64,000 nucleotides of DNA from a virus, in the IMG/VR virus record IMGVR_UViG_3300042887_002440, positions 1 to 64,000 of that record. The stretch is one strand, 5' to 3'. Positions 29,601 to 38,225 of this stretch are shown piece after piece; position 1 is the stretch's first letter, and each line of letters begins with the position of its first letter. The position numbers and the translations under genes were made by a program. The notes beneath the pieces were generated by a model that saw only the letters and a list, made by a program, of their open reading frames with translations, was not told the DNA's origin and ran no database searches.

Positions 29601-30576
29601 AAACATACTTTCTCCGAATTTTATTGCTCCTATTAGTATTGCTCCATTTACTGTCGTGTCGAATACAGTTGTAGCTAATCTTAATAGTGATCTATTAGAT
29701 GGACAACAAGGAACGTATTATATTAACTTAACTGGTAATGCACACGATAGAGCAAACACTGGAGTAACAGTTGCCACTGCTGCATTTACTCAAGCTAATA
29801 CTGGAGTAACAGTTTCTACTGCTGGATTTACTCAAGCTAATACTGGAACGACAATTGCTACATCTGCATTTACTCAAGCTAATACTGGAACGACAATTGC
29901 TACATCTGCATTTACTCAAGCTAATACTGGGGTATCAATTGCTACATCTGCGTTTACTCAAGCTAATACTGGAGTAACAATTGCTAATGCTGCATTTGTT
30001 CAAGCCAATACTGGAGTAACAATTGCTAATGCTGCATTTGTTCAAGCCAATACTGGAACGACAATTGCTACATCTGCGTTTACTCAAGCTAATACTGGAG
30101 TAACAATTGCTACATCTGCGTTTACTCAAGCTAATACTGGAGTAACAATTGCTACTGCAGCGTTTTCGAGAGCAAATACAGAAACCATCGGACAAGCAGC
30201 ATTTGGAGTTGCTAACACTGGCGTTACAATAGGACAAGCAGCATTTGGAGTTGCTAACACTGGAGTAACTATAGGTCAAGCAGCATTTTCTAGAGCAAAT
30301 ACCGAAACGATAGGTCAAGCTGCATTTGTTCAAGCTAACTCCGCATACAATCAAGCTAACTCCGCATACAATCAAGCTAATACTGCAAATAATATTGTAG
30401 CAGGAACTGCAAAACAAATTCCATACCAATTAGGACCAAGCGTAACTTCATTTATAAACGCGCCAAATGTACCTAGTTATTTGTATTATGATGGAACAAA
30501 TTATTCTTGGGTTACAGCTTCAGATATTGTTAATGCTGGTGGTGGTAATGGTCAATATGAATACCCATTAATTTAA
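26692..30576 (+). CDS. Repeat-built tail fibre-like protein
   Basis: A 1294-residue protein with a GTG start preceded by AAAGGG. Three parts are visible. Residues ~125-520 are nearly continuous hexapeptides of the form x-(V/I)-(S/T)-G-N-T (NISGNT, FVTGNT), predicted to coil as a beta-solenoid or trimeric fibre shaft. Residues ~700-1000 are mixed beta structure with a segment FAGDVTVGGNLTINGTTTTI typical of T4-like fibre proteins. Residues ~1015-1230 are 14-residue repeats of the type AFTQANTGTTIATS, which are frequent in fibres of marine myoviruses. The tip VPSYLYYDGTNYSWVTAS closes it. It is probably a long or short tail fibre; receptor-binding activity cannot be placed from sequence alone. 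Confidence 0.75.
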   Translation: MAISQITYSNTFSHWLVSTNQLVTEVNTLKYGDYEKVSGTLSINSPNIGLYVANSALFAGNVTINGAANRTVEISLPVNIYNTVNISSAVSINANGAIKSNTTISSVNTFSRYTTVNNQLTVANSTILTGNVSITGNTISTGNSSFIGNVAVFGLTNITGNTNIAGNIRLSGNTISTGNTNISGNTLVTGNTKVIGNTIIIGDTIVTGNSQVSGNTIVTGNTNIAGNTNVSGNTIIVGNTIVNGNTGINGIIAISGDTAVSGNNRLSGNTISTGNTNISGNTNIAGNTLVSGNTIIIGSTDISGSTDVSGNTTISGNTAVSGITFVSGNTFVTGNTFVAGNTNISGIAFVSGNTFVTGNTNISGNTVVSGIAFVSGNTFVTGNTVVTGNTSFSGNTNISGNNNISGTTVATGNTFISGNTQLSGNTISTGNTNISGNNNISGTTVATGNTSFSGNTQLSGNTFISGYNRLSGNTVATGNTNISGNTAVTGNTQLSGNTIVTGVTNLSGTFVLSGNTNVSGNVVFYNTIYSNPSEKVSISANGSIVSNTVISSSNIFTSSFQANSNVFINTTNALIKNLDNSYYPIISTKDLNDVNTAIRSDLANTNVSLNAFSGFANSTFISYSNNKESLITIPQVSANTLTVKTLQVLGGITNFGSTTSDSNEYLFQANTGSTVSPDTNIIVNRSANTLYTGANAVLRWYNAGKEWQVRDVDSPTTFYKITTKNELDGANTFLSNLINNKFTNPVTFSNSASFAGDVTVGGNLTINGTTTTINTNILSVDDKNITLADVASKNITLTVLSTSNGVMTTTSTSGLIPGMTIGKDSGTGNPTQGAYIISVDSATQITANGNNLTVGSFAAIIGGVTDVTANGGGITIKGTVDKTFNWASIAGLSAWTSSENLALTNGKFVIFNGSTSGNTVVQSNAYANNAVLTLSNNTGTLISTGDNSVITFAMMSTKTGTGNTVFSNSANILSPNFIAPISIAPFTVVSNTVVANLNSDLLDGQQGTYYINLTGNAHDRANTGVTVATAAFTQANTGVTVSTAGFTQANTGTTIATSAFTQANTGTTIATSAFTQANTGVSIATSAFTQANTGVTIANAAFVQANTGVTIANAAFVQANTGTTIATSAFTQANTGVTIATSAFTQANTGVTIATAAFSRANTETIGQAAFGVANTGVTIGQAAFGVANTGVTIGQAAFSRANTETIGQAAFVQANSAYNQANSAYNQANTANNIVAGTAKQIPYQLGPSVTSFINAPNVPSYLYYDGTNYSWVTASDIVNAGGGNGQYEYPLI
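27060..28260 (+). repeat. 18-base repeat array coding for xxSGNT hexapeptides
   Basis: About 1.2 kb of degenerate direct repeats of 18 bases (for example TCTGGTAATACA and neighbouring wobble forms), inside the fibre gene. Longer identical blocks also recur, such as the unit AATATATCTGGGAATAATAA near 27873 and 27988. The array is prone to slippage and unequal recombination, so repeat number may vary between relatives. Confidence 0.88.
29737..30380 (+). repeat. 42-base repeat array coding for QANTG-type 14-mers
   Basis: Tandem 42-base units in the fibre gene, some identical or nearly so (units beginning GCATTTACTCAAGCTAATAC around 29842-29960). Each encodes a variant of AFTQANTGTTIATS. The last units diverge to FGVANTGVTIGQAA and QANSAYN. 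Confidence 0.85.
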
Positions 30577-30589
30577 AGGAATTACTTAA

Positions 30590-31336
30590 ATGGCTCAAGT
30601 TACAACAAGAGATGAATTAAAAGATTATGCTCTAAGAAGATTAGGTGCTCCAGTAATAAAGATTAATGTTGATGATGACCAATTGGAAGATAGAATTGAT
30701 GATGCACTTCAATTCTATCAAGATTATCATTTTGATGCAACTGAATCTTTTTACTGGGTTCATACAATAACACAAGAAGATATTAATCAAAGATATTTTA
30801 AAATAGATCCAGGAATCTTAGGTATTACTAAGATTTTTCCATTAAATGATACTATTACAAAAAATAATATGTTTGATTTAAGGTATCAACTTCGTTTGCA
30901 TGAATTATATGATTTTACATCAACATCATATACTAATTTTTCTATTACTATGCAACATCTACAAAACCTAAGCGAAATGTTTACTGGAGATGTTCCAATT
31001 AGATTTCAAAGACATACACATAGATTATATCCGGATTGGGGATGGGGTTCATTACAAGCTCCATTAGGTATGACTGTTGTTGCTGAAGGTTATAAAGCAA
31101 TTGATCCAGAAACATTTGAAAGTGTATATAATGACCGTTGGTTAAAAGAATATGTTACTTCTTTGTTTAAACGTCAATGGGGGGATAATATGAAAAAATT
31201 TGGAGGTATTCAACTTCCAGGTGGGTTAACTCTTAATGGAAAAGAAACCTTTGATGAAGCTATGTCAGAAATACAAAGATTAGAAACAGAAATGGCAGAT
31301 AAGTATGAATTACCTCCTGCGTTTTTGGTTGGATAA
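30590..31336 (+). CDS. gp13: gp13-like neck protein
   Basis: Neck (head completion) protein that closes the packaged head and links it to the tail. 248 residues against 309 in T4. Diagnostic blocks: RDELKDYALRRLGAPVIKIN, DDQLEDRIDDALQFYQDYH, and the Trp-rich piece RHTHRLYPDWGWG; the segment NDRWLKEYVTSLFKRQWGDN is also conserved. An AAAGGA site precedes the ATG. gp14 follows after 5 bases. Confidence 0.9.
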   Translation: MAQVTTRDELKDYALRRLGAPVIKINVDDDQLEDRIDDALQFYQDYHFDATESFYWVHTITQEDINQRYFKIDPGILGITKIFPLNDTITKNNMFDLRYQLRLHELYDFTSTSYTNFSITMQHLQNLSEMFTGDVPIRFQRHTHRLYPDWGWGSLQAPLGMTVVAEGYKAIDPETFESVYNDRWLKEYVTSLFKRQWGDNMKKFGGIQLPGGLTLNGKETFDEAMSEIQRLETEMADKYELPPAFLVG

Positions 31337-31341
31337 AATTT

Positions 31342-32208
31342 ATGCCTAGCAAATATTTTCAAAATTATGGTAAACCTGCAGTCGAGATTAATTTAATCGA
31401 GGATCTCTATAACGAGGCGATAAACATACAAGGCTTCAGTGGGTACTATATTCCAAATACCAACGTCCAAGGGCGAGATTTGATATATGGAGATGACCCT
31501 TTAAAGCATTTCGATGATGCTTATAAATTAGACATGTATTTAGTCAATACCATGGATTATGGTGATGAACAAGACTTCTTTTCTAAATTTGGATTAGAAG
31601 TAAGAAATCAAACCAAAATACAGTTCTCATTTAAAGAATTTATGAAGAGAACAAATAATCAGTTTGAAGTTCCAAAAGAAGGTAATTTAATTTTTATACC
31701 TTTTATGAAAGATTCTGGGGAATTATTTGAAATTAAGTTTGTTAACACATCAAAAGATTTATACACTTTAGGAAGAATTAGACCATTTTATTATGAGTTA
31801 TCTCTTGAACCATTCAAATATAACGATGAAAGCCTTGATACTGGTATTGAAGGTATTGATATGATTGAATTACTTGAAGCATCAAAATCAATTCTTGACG
31901 TACAAGATGGAACTGGCGATTATATTGTTGGGGAAACTATATATCAAGGTGATGCAAATAATCATACTGCACACGCTGAAGTTGCTGCATGGGATAAAGC
32001 AAATTCAATATTAACTATAATGAATGTTAATGGATTATTCTCAAATACTTCTGCATTACATATAACAGGAGCAACTAGCAATTCAAATTATTCGTTAACA
32101 GTTGTTGATAATAAAGTACGAGAATCACAATTCGATAATTTACCAATCTTTGATGAAGTATCTGGATTTATTGATACTTCTGATGGTTACGGTAGCCTAA
32201 GATATTAA
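31342..32208 (+). CDS. gp14: gp14-like neck protein
   Basis: 288 residues (T4 gp14: 256). The N-terminus PSKYFQNYGKPAVEINLIED with LYNEAINIQGFSGYYIPN and the segment LGRIRPFYYELSLEPFKYND identify it. Residues ~188-255 (YIVGETIYQG...ANSILTIMNVNGLFSN) form a small beta module that recurs near the C-terminus of the following gp15-like protein. Works with gp13 as the head-tail connector ring. Confidence 0.88.
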   Translation: MPSKYFQNYGKPAVEINLIEDLYNEAINIQGFSGYYIPNTNVQGRDLIYGDDPLKHFDDAYKLDMYLVNTMDYGDEQDFFSKFGLEVRNQTKIQFSFKEFMKRTNNQFEVPKEGNLIFIPFMKDSGELFEIKFVNTSKDLYTLGRIRPFYYELSLEPFKYNDESLDTGIEGIDMIELLEASKSILDVQDGTGDYIVGETIYQGDANNHTAHAEVAAWDKANSILTIMNVNGLFSNTSALHITGATSNSNYSLTVVDNKVRESQFDNLPIFDEVSGFIDTSDGYGSLRY

Positions 32209-32217
32209 AGGTAAAAT

Positions 32218-33174
32218 ATGAATTATAGATTACAATCAATAAGAAAAACTACAATTGCCTTTGCAAGCTTATTTAAAGATATTCCATTTATAAAATATGA
32301 CGCACAAGGTAATGAAGTTGAGAGAATTATCGTACCAATAATTTATGGCGATAAAGAAAAATATGTTAAAAGATTAGATATTGAACACGAAAAAGTACAG
32401 ATTACACTTCCTCGTATTGAATACGGTCTTACTAACATGGAATATGATGCTAGTAGAAAATTAAATAGTGCAAATAAATTAATGGGTTGCGCTGGAACTG
32501 GAGATGTATATGTAAATTCTCCTATACCATATAATTTCAATTTGGAGTTAGTATTATATACAAGAAATATTGAAGATGCTAATCAAATAATGGAGTATAT
32601 TTTATCGCATTTTACTCCAGATTACAATTTAAAAATTGTAATGGTTCCTGAAGCAGGAATAATAAAAAATGTACCAATAACTTTTAATGGTGAATCTGAA
32701 GAAGAAGATTCAACTGGTTCATACGATTCTCCAGTTAGGTCTGTTTTTAGAACATTAACATTTACTGCCAGAAGTTATATTTTTCAACCACCGCAAGAAT
32801 ACAAACCTATTTTACAAGCAAATTCGTTTATATATATTCCAAGCGCTATTGCAAATTATCAACTTACAACTGGAAACGGAAATTTCACATTAGGAGAAAG
32901 CGTTTATCAAGGATACTCATATGATAGATCTACAGCAAGAGGTAGCGTTGTTGGTTGGAATGCAAATAATGAGATATTAACGCTTGAAAATGTTACTGGA
33001 AATTTTGTTGCTAATTCTATTATAACAAACTTAACTGGATCAGCTCAATATATTATAGGTGAATTACCTAATAATGGATTAGCATATGATACAGGTGTTA
33101 CCCCATCACCAAATACATATCCTGTTGTTGGACCATATACAGTAAATCAAACTAACTTGGATTACACAGCTTAA
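32218..33174 (+). CDS. gp15: gp15-like tail terminator (tail completion) protein
   Basis: Caps the finished tail and binds the neck. 318 residues (T4: 272). The pattern IAFASLFKDIPFIKYD, VPIIYGDKEKYVKRLDIE and LPRIEYGLTNMEYDASRKLN is nearly diagnostic; SPIPYNFNLELVLYTRNIED and DYNLKIVMVPEAG follow in family order. A C-terminal module (residues ~218-282) is homologous by eye to one in gp14. Confidence 0.9.
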   Translation: MNYRLQSIRKTTIAFASLFKDIPFIKYDAQGNEVERIIVPIIYGDKEKYVKRLDIEHEKVQITLPRIEYGLTNMEYDASRKLNSANKLMGCAGTGDVYVNSPIPYNFNLELVLYTRNIEDANQIMEYILSHFTPDYNLKIVMVPEAGIIKNVPITFNGESEEEDSTGSYDSPVRSVFRTLTFTARSYIFQPPQEYKPILQANSFIYIPSAIANYQLTTGNGNFTLGESVYQGYSYDRSTARGSVVGWNANNEILTLENVTGNFVANSIITNLTGSAQYIIGELPNNGLAYDTGVTPSPNTYPVVGPYTVNQTNLDYTA

Positions 33175-33176
33175 TT

Positions 33177-33614
33177 ATGACATCTAAATTTAATAAAACA
33201 ATGGAGGAAATATTTAATGTTCCTCCATTGGTGATTGAAGAAGAAACCGAATTCGCAGAATTTTTGCCCGCAGAACAATCAACTCATGATTTGTCTACTT
33301 TACTAGATCACGATTTAAAAACTGATTATGAAAAAACTAGGGAAAGTATTGATTCGTTGATTGCAAAAGGAACTGAAGCTATTGATGATATGTTAGCAAT
33401 TGCACGACAATCAGAAAAAGCTAGAGATTTTGAAGTTGCTGGTAATATGATCAAAACTGTCGTTGACGCATCAAAAGAATTACTTGAAGTTCAAAAGAAA
33501 ATGCGTGATATTACAGGAAAAAAAGAAAACGTTACCCAAAATATTAAGAATGCAGTTTTTGTTGGTTCAACTAAAGATTTGATTCGATCTATTAAAAATG
33601 AGAATAATGAATGA
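33177..33614 (+). CDS. gp16: gp16-like small terminase subunit
   Basis: Regulates the packaging motor and cuts initiation of headful packaging. 145 residues (T4: 164). It is almost wholly helical, with a central coiled coil LIAKGTEAIDDMLAIARQSE...KTVVDASKELLEVQKKM and a short C-terminal SIKNENNE tail, as in other family members. It overlaps the large terminase gene by 4 bases (ATGA), which indicates translational coupling. Confidence 0.88.
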   Translation: MTSKFNKTMEEIFNVPPLVIEEETEFAEFLPAEQSTHDLSTLLDHDLKTDYEKTRESIDSLIAKGTEAIDDMLAIARQSEKARDFEVAGNMIKTVVDASKELLEVQKKMRDITGKKENVTQNIKNAVFVGSTKDLIRSIKNENNE

Positions 33615-35326
33615 TAGATTTTGAGGGTAGCAATAAATTATATTATAGGGATAATCCTAATCTAAGAAGAGCTGGTATTGAAAATTGGGAATACGAGCAG
33701 CATCAAAAAGATGAACTTAGAAAATGCATTAATGATCCAATATATTTTATTCGCAATTATGTAAAAATTATTAATCTTGATGAAGGTCTTGTGTATTTTG
33801 ACATGCACGATTATCAAGAAGAAATGGTTCAAGCATTTCATGACAACAGATTTTCTATTGTAAGGATTGGTCGTCAGTCAGGTAAAACAACAACTTCTGT
33901 TGGGTATCTTTTATGGTTATCATTATTTACTGAAAATTATAATATTGCTATCACAGCAAATAAAAAATCATTAGCTGTTGAGATTCTGTCTAGATATCAA
34001 TTAGCGTATGAAAATTTACCTATGTGGCTTCAACAAGGTATTGTCATATGGAATAAAGGTAGTATTGAACTAGAAAATGGTTCAAAGATGTTAGCAGCTT
34101 CTACTGCTGCCAGTTCCGTTCGTGGTGGATCATTTAATCTTGTATTTATGGACGAATTTGCTCACGTTCATAATAACTTAGCTGAAGAGTTTTTTACTTC
34201 AACATATCCTGTAATTTCATCCGGTAAAACAACAAAAATTATTATTGTATCTACTCCGCGTGGTATGAATTTATACTACAAAATGTGGATGGATGCGGTT
34301 AATAAAAAAAGTGATTATAAAGCTGTTGATATTCATTGGTCTAAAGTTCCAGGTCGTGATGAAAACTGGAAAGAAACTACGATTAGAAATACATCTGCTC
34401 GTCAGTTTAATCAAGAATTTGGTTGCGAATTTTTAGGTTCTACAAATACGCTAATAGATGGTTCCAAATTACAAACTCTTGTTGCAATAGATCCATTAGA
34501 CACTGATGATGAAATATTTTCTGGAGTAACAATTCCAAATGAAATGGATATTTTTATTCCTCCAGTTAAAGAATCTTTTGATGATGAAACTAAAAAACAA
34601 ATAGATAAAGATCATATCTATGCTATGACTGTTGATGTTTCAGAGGGCAAAAATCTAGACTATGCTGCATTTTCTATTTTTGACGTATCAACGATTCCAT
34701 ATACACAAGTAGCTACATATAGAAATAATCAATTGCATCCAATGTTATTCCCAGATATTATTAAAATGGCTGGAGAATATTACAATAATGCATATGTATT
34801 AATTGAGGTAAATAATAACCCAACAGTTGCTGATACTCTATTTCAAGATTTAGAATACGAAAATGTATTAAAAGTTTATGCAGGAAACAAAAAAGCTCAA
34901 CAAATAAGTGAGAATGGTAAAGCAACACAAAATGGCGTTAATATGAGCCCATTAGTAAAACGTGTTGGTTGTACTACATTAAAAACTTTAATTGAAACTG
35001 ATAAATTAAGAATTAATTCTAGTGAAACTATATATGAATTAACTCGTTTTATTGCAACAAATAATTCATTTGCAGCTGAAGAAGGAGCAAATGATGATTT
35101 AGCAATGACTCTTGTTATTTTTGCTTGGTTATCAACTCAAAAATTATTTATAGAATTATCATCAACAGATATTCGTAAGCGTTTACAAATAGAAAATAAT
35201 TATGCAAAAGAAGATGATATTGATGTTCCTCCTATGCCACAATTTAGTAATACTTTAATGGACAAATATAATCTTGAAGATGGAGATTTATGGGAAGTAG
35301 TTGAACCTGCTGGTTTTTACTATTAA
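33611..35326 (+). CDS. gp17: gp17-like large terminase (ATPase-nuclease)
   Basis: Motor and headful nuclease of DNA packaging; 571 residues (T4: 610). Walker A IGRQSGKTTTS lies near residues 87-95, Walker B LVFMDEFAHV near 178-187, and the coupling motif STPRG near 217. The RNase H-like nuclease starts with MTVDVSEGKNLDYAAFSIFD at ~338-357, and the last acidic motif is in EGANDDLAMTLVIFAW near 491-506. All catalytic elements appear intact. Forms a tight pair with gp16. Confidence 0.95.
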   Translation: MIDFEGSNKLYYRDNPNLRRAGIENWEYEQHQKDELRKCINDPIYFIRNYVKIINLDEGLVYFDMHDYQEEMVQAFHDNRFSIVRIGRQSGKTTTSVGYLLWLSLFTENYNIAITANKKSLAVEILSRYQLAYENLPMWLQQGIVIWNKGSIELENGSKMLAASTAASSVRGGSFNLVFMDEFAHVHNNLAEEFFTSTYPVISSGKTTKIIIVSTPRGMNLYYKMWMDAVNKKSDYKAVDIHWSKVPGRDENWKETTIRNTSARQFNQEFGCEFLGSTNTLIDGSKLQTLVAIDPLDTDDEIFSGVTIPNEMDIFIPPVKESFDDETKKQIDKDHIYAMTVDVSEGKNLDYAAFSIFDVSTIPYTQVATYRNNQLHPMLFPDIIKMAGEYYNNAYVLIEVNNNPTVADTLFQDLEYENVLKVYAGNKKAQQISENGKATQNGVNMSPLVKRVGCTTLKTLIETDKLRINSSETIYELTRFIATNNSFAAEEGANDDLAMTLVIFAWLSTQKLFIELSSTDIRKRLQIENNYAKEDDIDVPPMPQFSNTLMDKYNLEDGDLWEVVEPAGFYY

Positions 35327-35344
35327 TCATAAATGCTAGAAATT

Positions 35345-35352
35345 ATAAATAC
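35345..35352 (+). promoter_or_regulatory. Late promoter (TATAAATA)
   Basis: Exact late octamer 47 bases before the sheath gene, followed by an ACAAGGAG ribosome site at 35382-35389. Confidence 0.83.
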
Positions 35353-35398
35353 CTCTATGAAAACTGACTTTCTATTTTTATAACAAGGAGTACAATTT

Positions 35399-37531
35399 AT
35401 GGGGTTTCAATTATCACCAGGAGTAAATGTATCTGAAATTGATTTGACTAATGTCGTTCCAGGCGTTAGTTCATCGGTTGGAGCATTCGCTGGACAATTC
35501 AGCTGGGGACCAGCAAATATCAGAACATTAGTAGATTCAGAAAATAAATTAGTATCTATTTTCGGTAAACCTAATAACGATAGCAACACATACACATCAT
35601 TTTTTTCTGCTGCTAATTTCTTGGCATATACCAATAACATTAGAGTTGTCAGAGCAATCAACGATACTACTACGTTTAATGCAACATCTATCTCTGAATT
35701 GATAGATCTTGAAACAGTAGCTGCTGATGCAACTAGTGGTAACAATTATATTAGATTTAATACTGATATAGCAGATTATTTGGCAAGCGGAGACGAATTT
35801 ACAATATCTTACGGAGCAAATACATCTGTATTAGAAGTTGTCGAAATTTATAACGGCAATACAGCTCTTGTTGTTAATAATTTAATAGGAAATGCAACTG
35901 CAGGTTCAATTACTTTACCAACATATGAAACTAATGTTAGTATTGCTAATGAAGAAGATTATGAGATTAATTTCTCACTTGGTCAACATCCTAAATTCGG
36001 TGCGTTTTATGGTCGTTATCCAGGAGATTTCGGTAATTCTTTAACAGTTTCAGTTTGTTCTTCTGAAAACGCATTTAGAAGAACTGGATTAACAGCAAAT
36101 ACTACTTTACATAGTACAAGTGCAGTTTTAAATACTGGATTAGCTAATACATTCTTAAATGCAGGAGATAGTATTACCATTGATGGTTATACATATACTG
36201 TAGGTAGCATTGGTTCAACTAATTTAGTTTCTACAAATATTACATTAACTACAGGCGCAGAAACTCAAAAAAATAACGCAACAGCTACAACAAAATGGGC
36301 ATATGCGGACAATTTTGATAGCGCTCCATCTACATCATCAACAGTTGAATCAAAAGGTTCATCAAATGATGAATTACACGTTATTGTAATTGATACTGAT
36401 GGTAAATTTACAGGCGAAAGAGGAACTGTATTAGAAAAATTTGCACATCTATCTAAAGCAGATAATGCTACAACAGATGATGGTTCTCCAAATTATTATG
36501 CAACTAGAATCTTTAATGAATCAAAATACATTTATGTTGCAAATCATGTATCAGGTTCTTCTAATTGGGGATTAGTTACAAATAACGGTCTTTCTTATGA
36601 CAAATTACCAAACTATTCTGTAAAATTATCAAATGGAACAGATGATTCTGCTCTTGATTCTGATTATATAACAGCATATAATTTATTCCAAAATGCAGAT
36701 GAATCTGATATTTCATTATTAATTACTGGTGATTGCAGTCAACGTCCTGGAACATTATCTCGCTGTTTAAGTATTGCTAATGAAAGAAAAGATTGCGTTG
36801 CATTCGTTTCTCCAAAAAGAGCAGACGCAGTATCAGCAGTTGATATTGATAAAATTATTGAATATAGAAATGGATTATCCCCATCAACTTCATATTCAGT
36901 ATTTGATTCTGGTTGGAAATATCAATTTGATAAATATAACAATAAATATCGTTATGTTCCATTAAATGGTGATATTGCTGGTTTATGTGCAAGAACTGAT
37001 AATACCAGAGATCCATGGTGGTCGCCTGCAGGGTTTAATCGCGGTCAAATTCTAAACGCAATTAAAGTATCATATAATCCAACTAAAGCTCAAAGAGACG
37101 AATTATATAAAAATGGTATTAATCCTGTATTAGCATTTCCAGGAGAAGGTATTATTCTTTATGGCGATAAAACTATGCAGAAAAAACCATCTGCATTCGA
37201 TAGAATCAATGTTCGTAGATTGTTTATTGTTTTAGAAAAAGCTATTGCAATTGCAGCAAAATACTCTCTATTTGAATTCAACGATGCGTTCACAAGAGCA
37301 CAATTCGTAGCTATGGTTGAACCATTCTTAAGAGATGTAAAAGGTCGTAGAGGGATTTATGACTTCAAAGTTATTTGCGACGAATCAAATAATACTCCTG
37401 AAGTTATTGATACCAATAGATTTATTGGTGATATTTATATCAAACCAGCTAGATCTATTAACTTCATCCAATTGAATTTCGTAGCAGTTCGTACTGGAGT
37501 TGACTTTACTGAAGTTGCTGGTAAATTTTAA
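35399..37531 (+). CDS. gp18: gp18-like contractile tail sheath
   Basis: 710 residues (T4 gp18: 659). The N-terminus LSPGVNVSEIDLTNVVPGVS and GAFAGQFSWGPANIRTLVDS is typical of sheath subunits. The C-terminal domain, which forms the conserved inner layer around the tube, carries DPWWSPAGFNRGQILNAIK, NPVLAFPGEGIILYGDKTM, FDRINVRRLFIVLEKAI and the end IQLNFVAVRTGVDFTEVAGK. The middle region is variable. It has its own late promoter, fitting the need for many copies. Confidence 0.96.
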   Translation: MGFQLSPGVNVSEIDLTNVVPGVSSSVGAFAGQFSWGPANIRTLVDSENKLVSIFGKPNNDSNTYTSFFSAANFLAYTNNIRVVRAINDTTTFNATSISELIDLETVAADATSGNNYIRFNTDIADYLASGDEFTISYGANTSVLEVVEIYNGNTALVVNNLIGNATAGSITLPTYETNVSIANEEDYEINFSLGQHPKFGAFYGRYPGDFGNSLTVSVCSSENAFRRTGLTANTTLHSTSAVLNTGLANTFLNAGDSITIDGYTYTVGSIGSTNLVSTNITLTTGAETQKNNATATTKWAYADNFDSAPSTSSTVESKGSSNDELHVIVIDTDGKFTGERGTVLEKFAHLSKADNATTDDGSPNYYATRIFNESKYIYVANHVSGSSNWGLVTNNGLSYDKLPNYSVKLSNGTDDSALDSDYITAYNLFQNADESDISLLITGDCSQRPGTLSRCLSIANERKDCVAFVSPKRADAVSAVDIDKIIEYRNGLSPSTSYSVFDSGWKYQFDKYNNKYRYVPLNGDIAGLCARTDNTRDPWWSPAGFNRGQILNAIKVSYNPTKAQRDELYKNGINPVLAFPGEGIILYGDKTMQKKPSAFDRINVRRLFIVLEKAIAIAAKYSLFEFNDAFTRAQFVAMVEPFLRDVKGRRGIYDFKVICDESNNTPEVIDTNRFIGDIYIKPARSINFIQLNFVAVRTGVDFTEVAGKF

Positions 37532-37544
37532 GTAATATGATTTT

Positions 37545-37572
37545 TTGGCGGTAGAGGAAACTTTGCCGCCAA
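37545..37572 (+). other. 12-bp hairpin with GAAA tetraloop between gp18 and gp19
   Basis: Bases 37545-37556 pair fully with 37561-37572 (two G-U pairs) around a GNRA-type GAAA loop. No T-tract follows, so it does not look like an ordinary terminator. It sits 13 bases after the sheath stop and 5 bases before the next late promoter. A role in 3'-end stability or processing of the sheath mRNA is possible. Confidence 0.6.
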
Positions 37573-37576
37573 CCCT

Positions 37577-37584
37577 TATAAATA
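37577..37584 (+). promoter_or_regulatory. Late promoter (TATAAATA)
   Basis: Exact late octamer 45 bases before the tube gene; ACAAGGAG lies at 37612-37619. Confidence 0.83.
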
Positions 37585-37628
37585 ATTAAAAGAATATTAC
37601 ACAATTTTAAAACAAGGAGTATCTGAAC

Positions 37629-38183
37629 ATGGCGTTCAATATAAATCAATTTAGATCTGAAATGGTAAAGGATGGGGCAAGACCTAATCTATTTTCAGTT
37701 TCAGTTACGTTTCCATTTTCAACTGGTGTGTCATCAAAATTAACATTTATGGCACATGCAACATCATTGCCTCCATCAATTGTTGGTGTTGCATCACAAT
37801 ATTATTTCGGTCGTCAAGTAAAATTTCCTGGAGATAGACAATTTCCTGATTGGAGTATTACAGTTATTAATGACGAAGACTTTATCGTAAGAAATGCATT
37901 TGAAGTTTGGTCTGATAAATTAAATAGCCATAGTTTAAATGTTCGTGCTACTGGAGCAATTAATTCTACAACTTATTCTGCTGACGCTACTGTCACACAA
38001 TACGGTAAAGATGGATCACAAATAAAAACATATAAATTTGTTGGACTATTCCCATCAACAATTGATCCAATTGGTCTTGATTGGGGTTCTAATGACAGAA
38101 TTGAAGAATTTAATGTTACATTCTCATATCAATATTGGGAAGCATATGCTGGCGCAGCTGGCGCGACTCAAGTTACAACCTAA
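37629..38183 (+). CDS. gp19: gp19-like tail tube protein
   Basis: Major tube subunit; 184 residues (T4: 163). It begins with FNINQFRSEMVKDGARPNLF and has the tube signature FMAHATSLPPSIVG, then YFGRQVKFPGDRQFPDWSIT. WSDKLNSHSLN and the terminal strand pair NVTFSYQYWEAY complete the fold. Own late promoter and a strong ribosome site. The portal gene follows after 42 bases. Confidence 0.95.
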   Translation: MAFNINQFRSEMVKDGARPNLFSVSVTFPFSTGVSSKLTFMAHATSLPPSIVGVASQYYFGRQVKFPGDRQFPDWSITVINDEDFIVRNAFEVWSDKLNSHSLNVRATGAINSTTYSADATVTQYGKDGSQIKTYKFVGLFPSTIDPIGLDWGSNDRIEEFNVTFSYQYWEAYAGAAGATQVTT

Positions 38184-38225
38184 TATATAGAATATACTAT
38201 TAAATAATTAAAAAGGTAATTTATT

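Noticed and set aside
29935-30429. A 164-codon Ser/Cys-rich antisense frame at the fibre tip
   Set aside because: Shadow of the 42-base repeats, with unnatural composition and no start signals.
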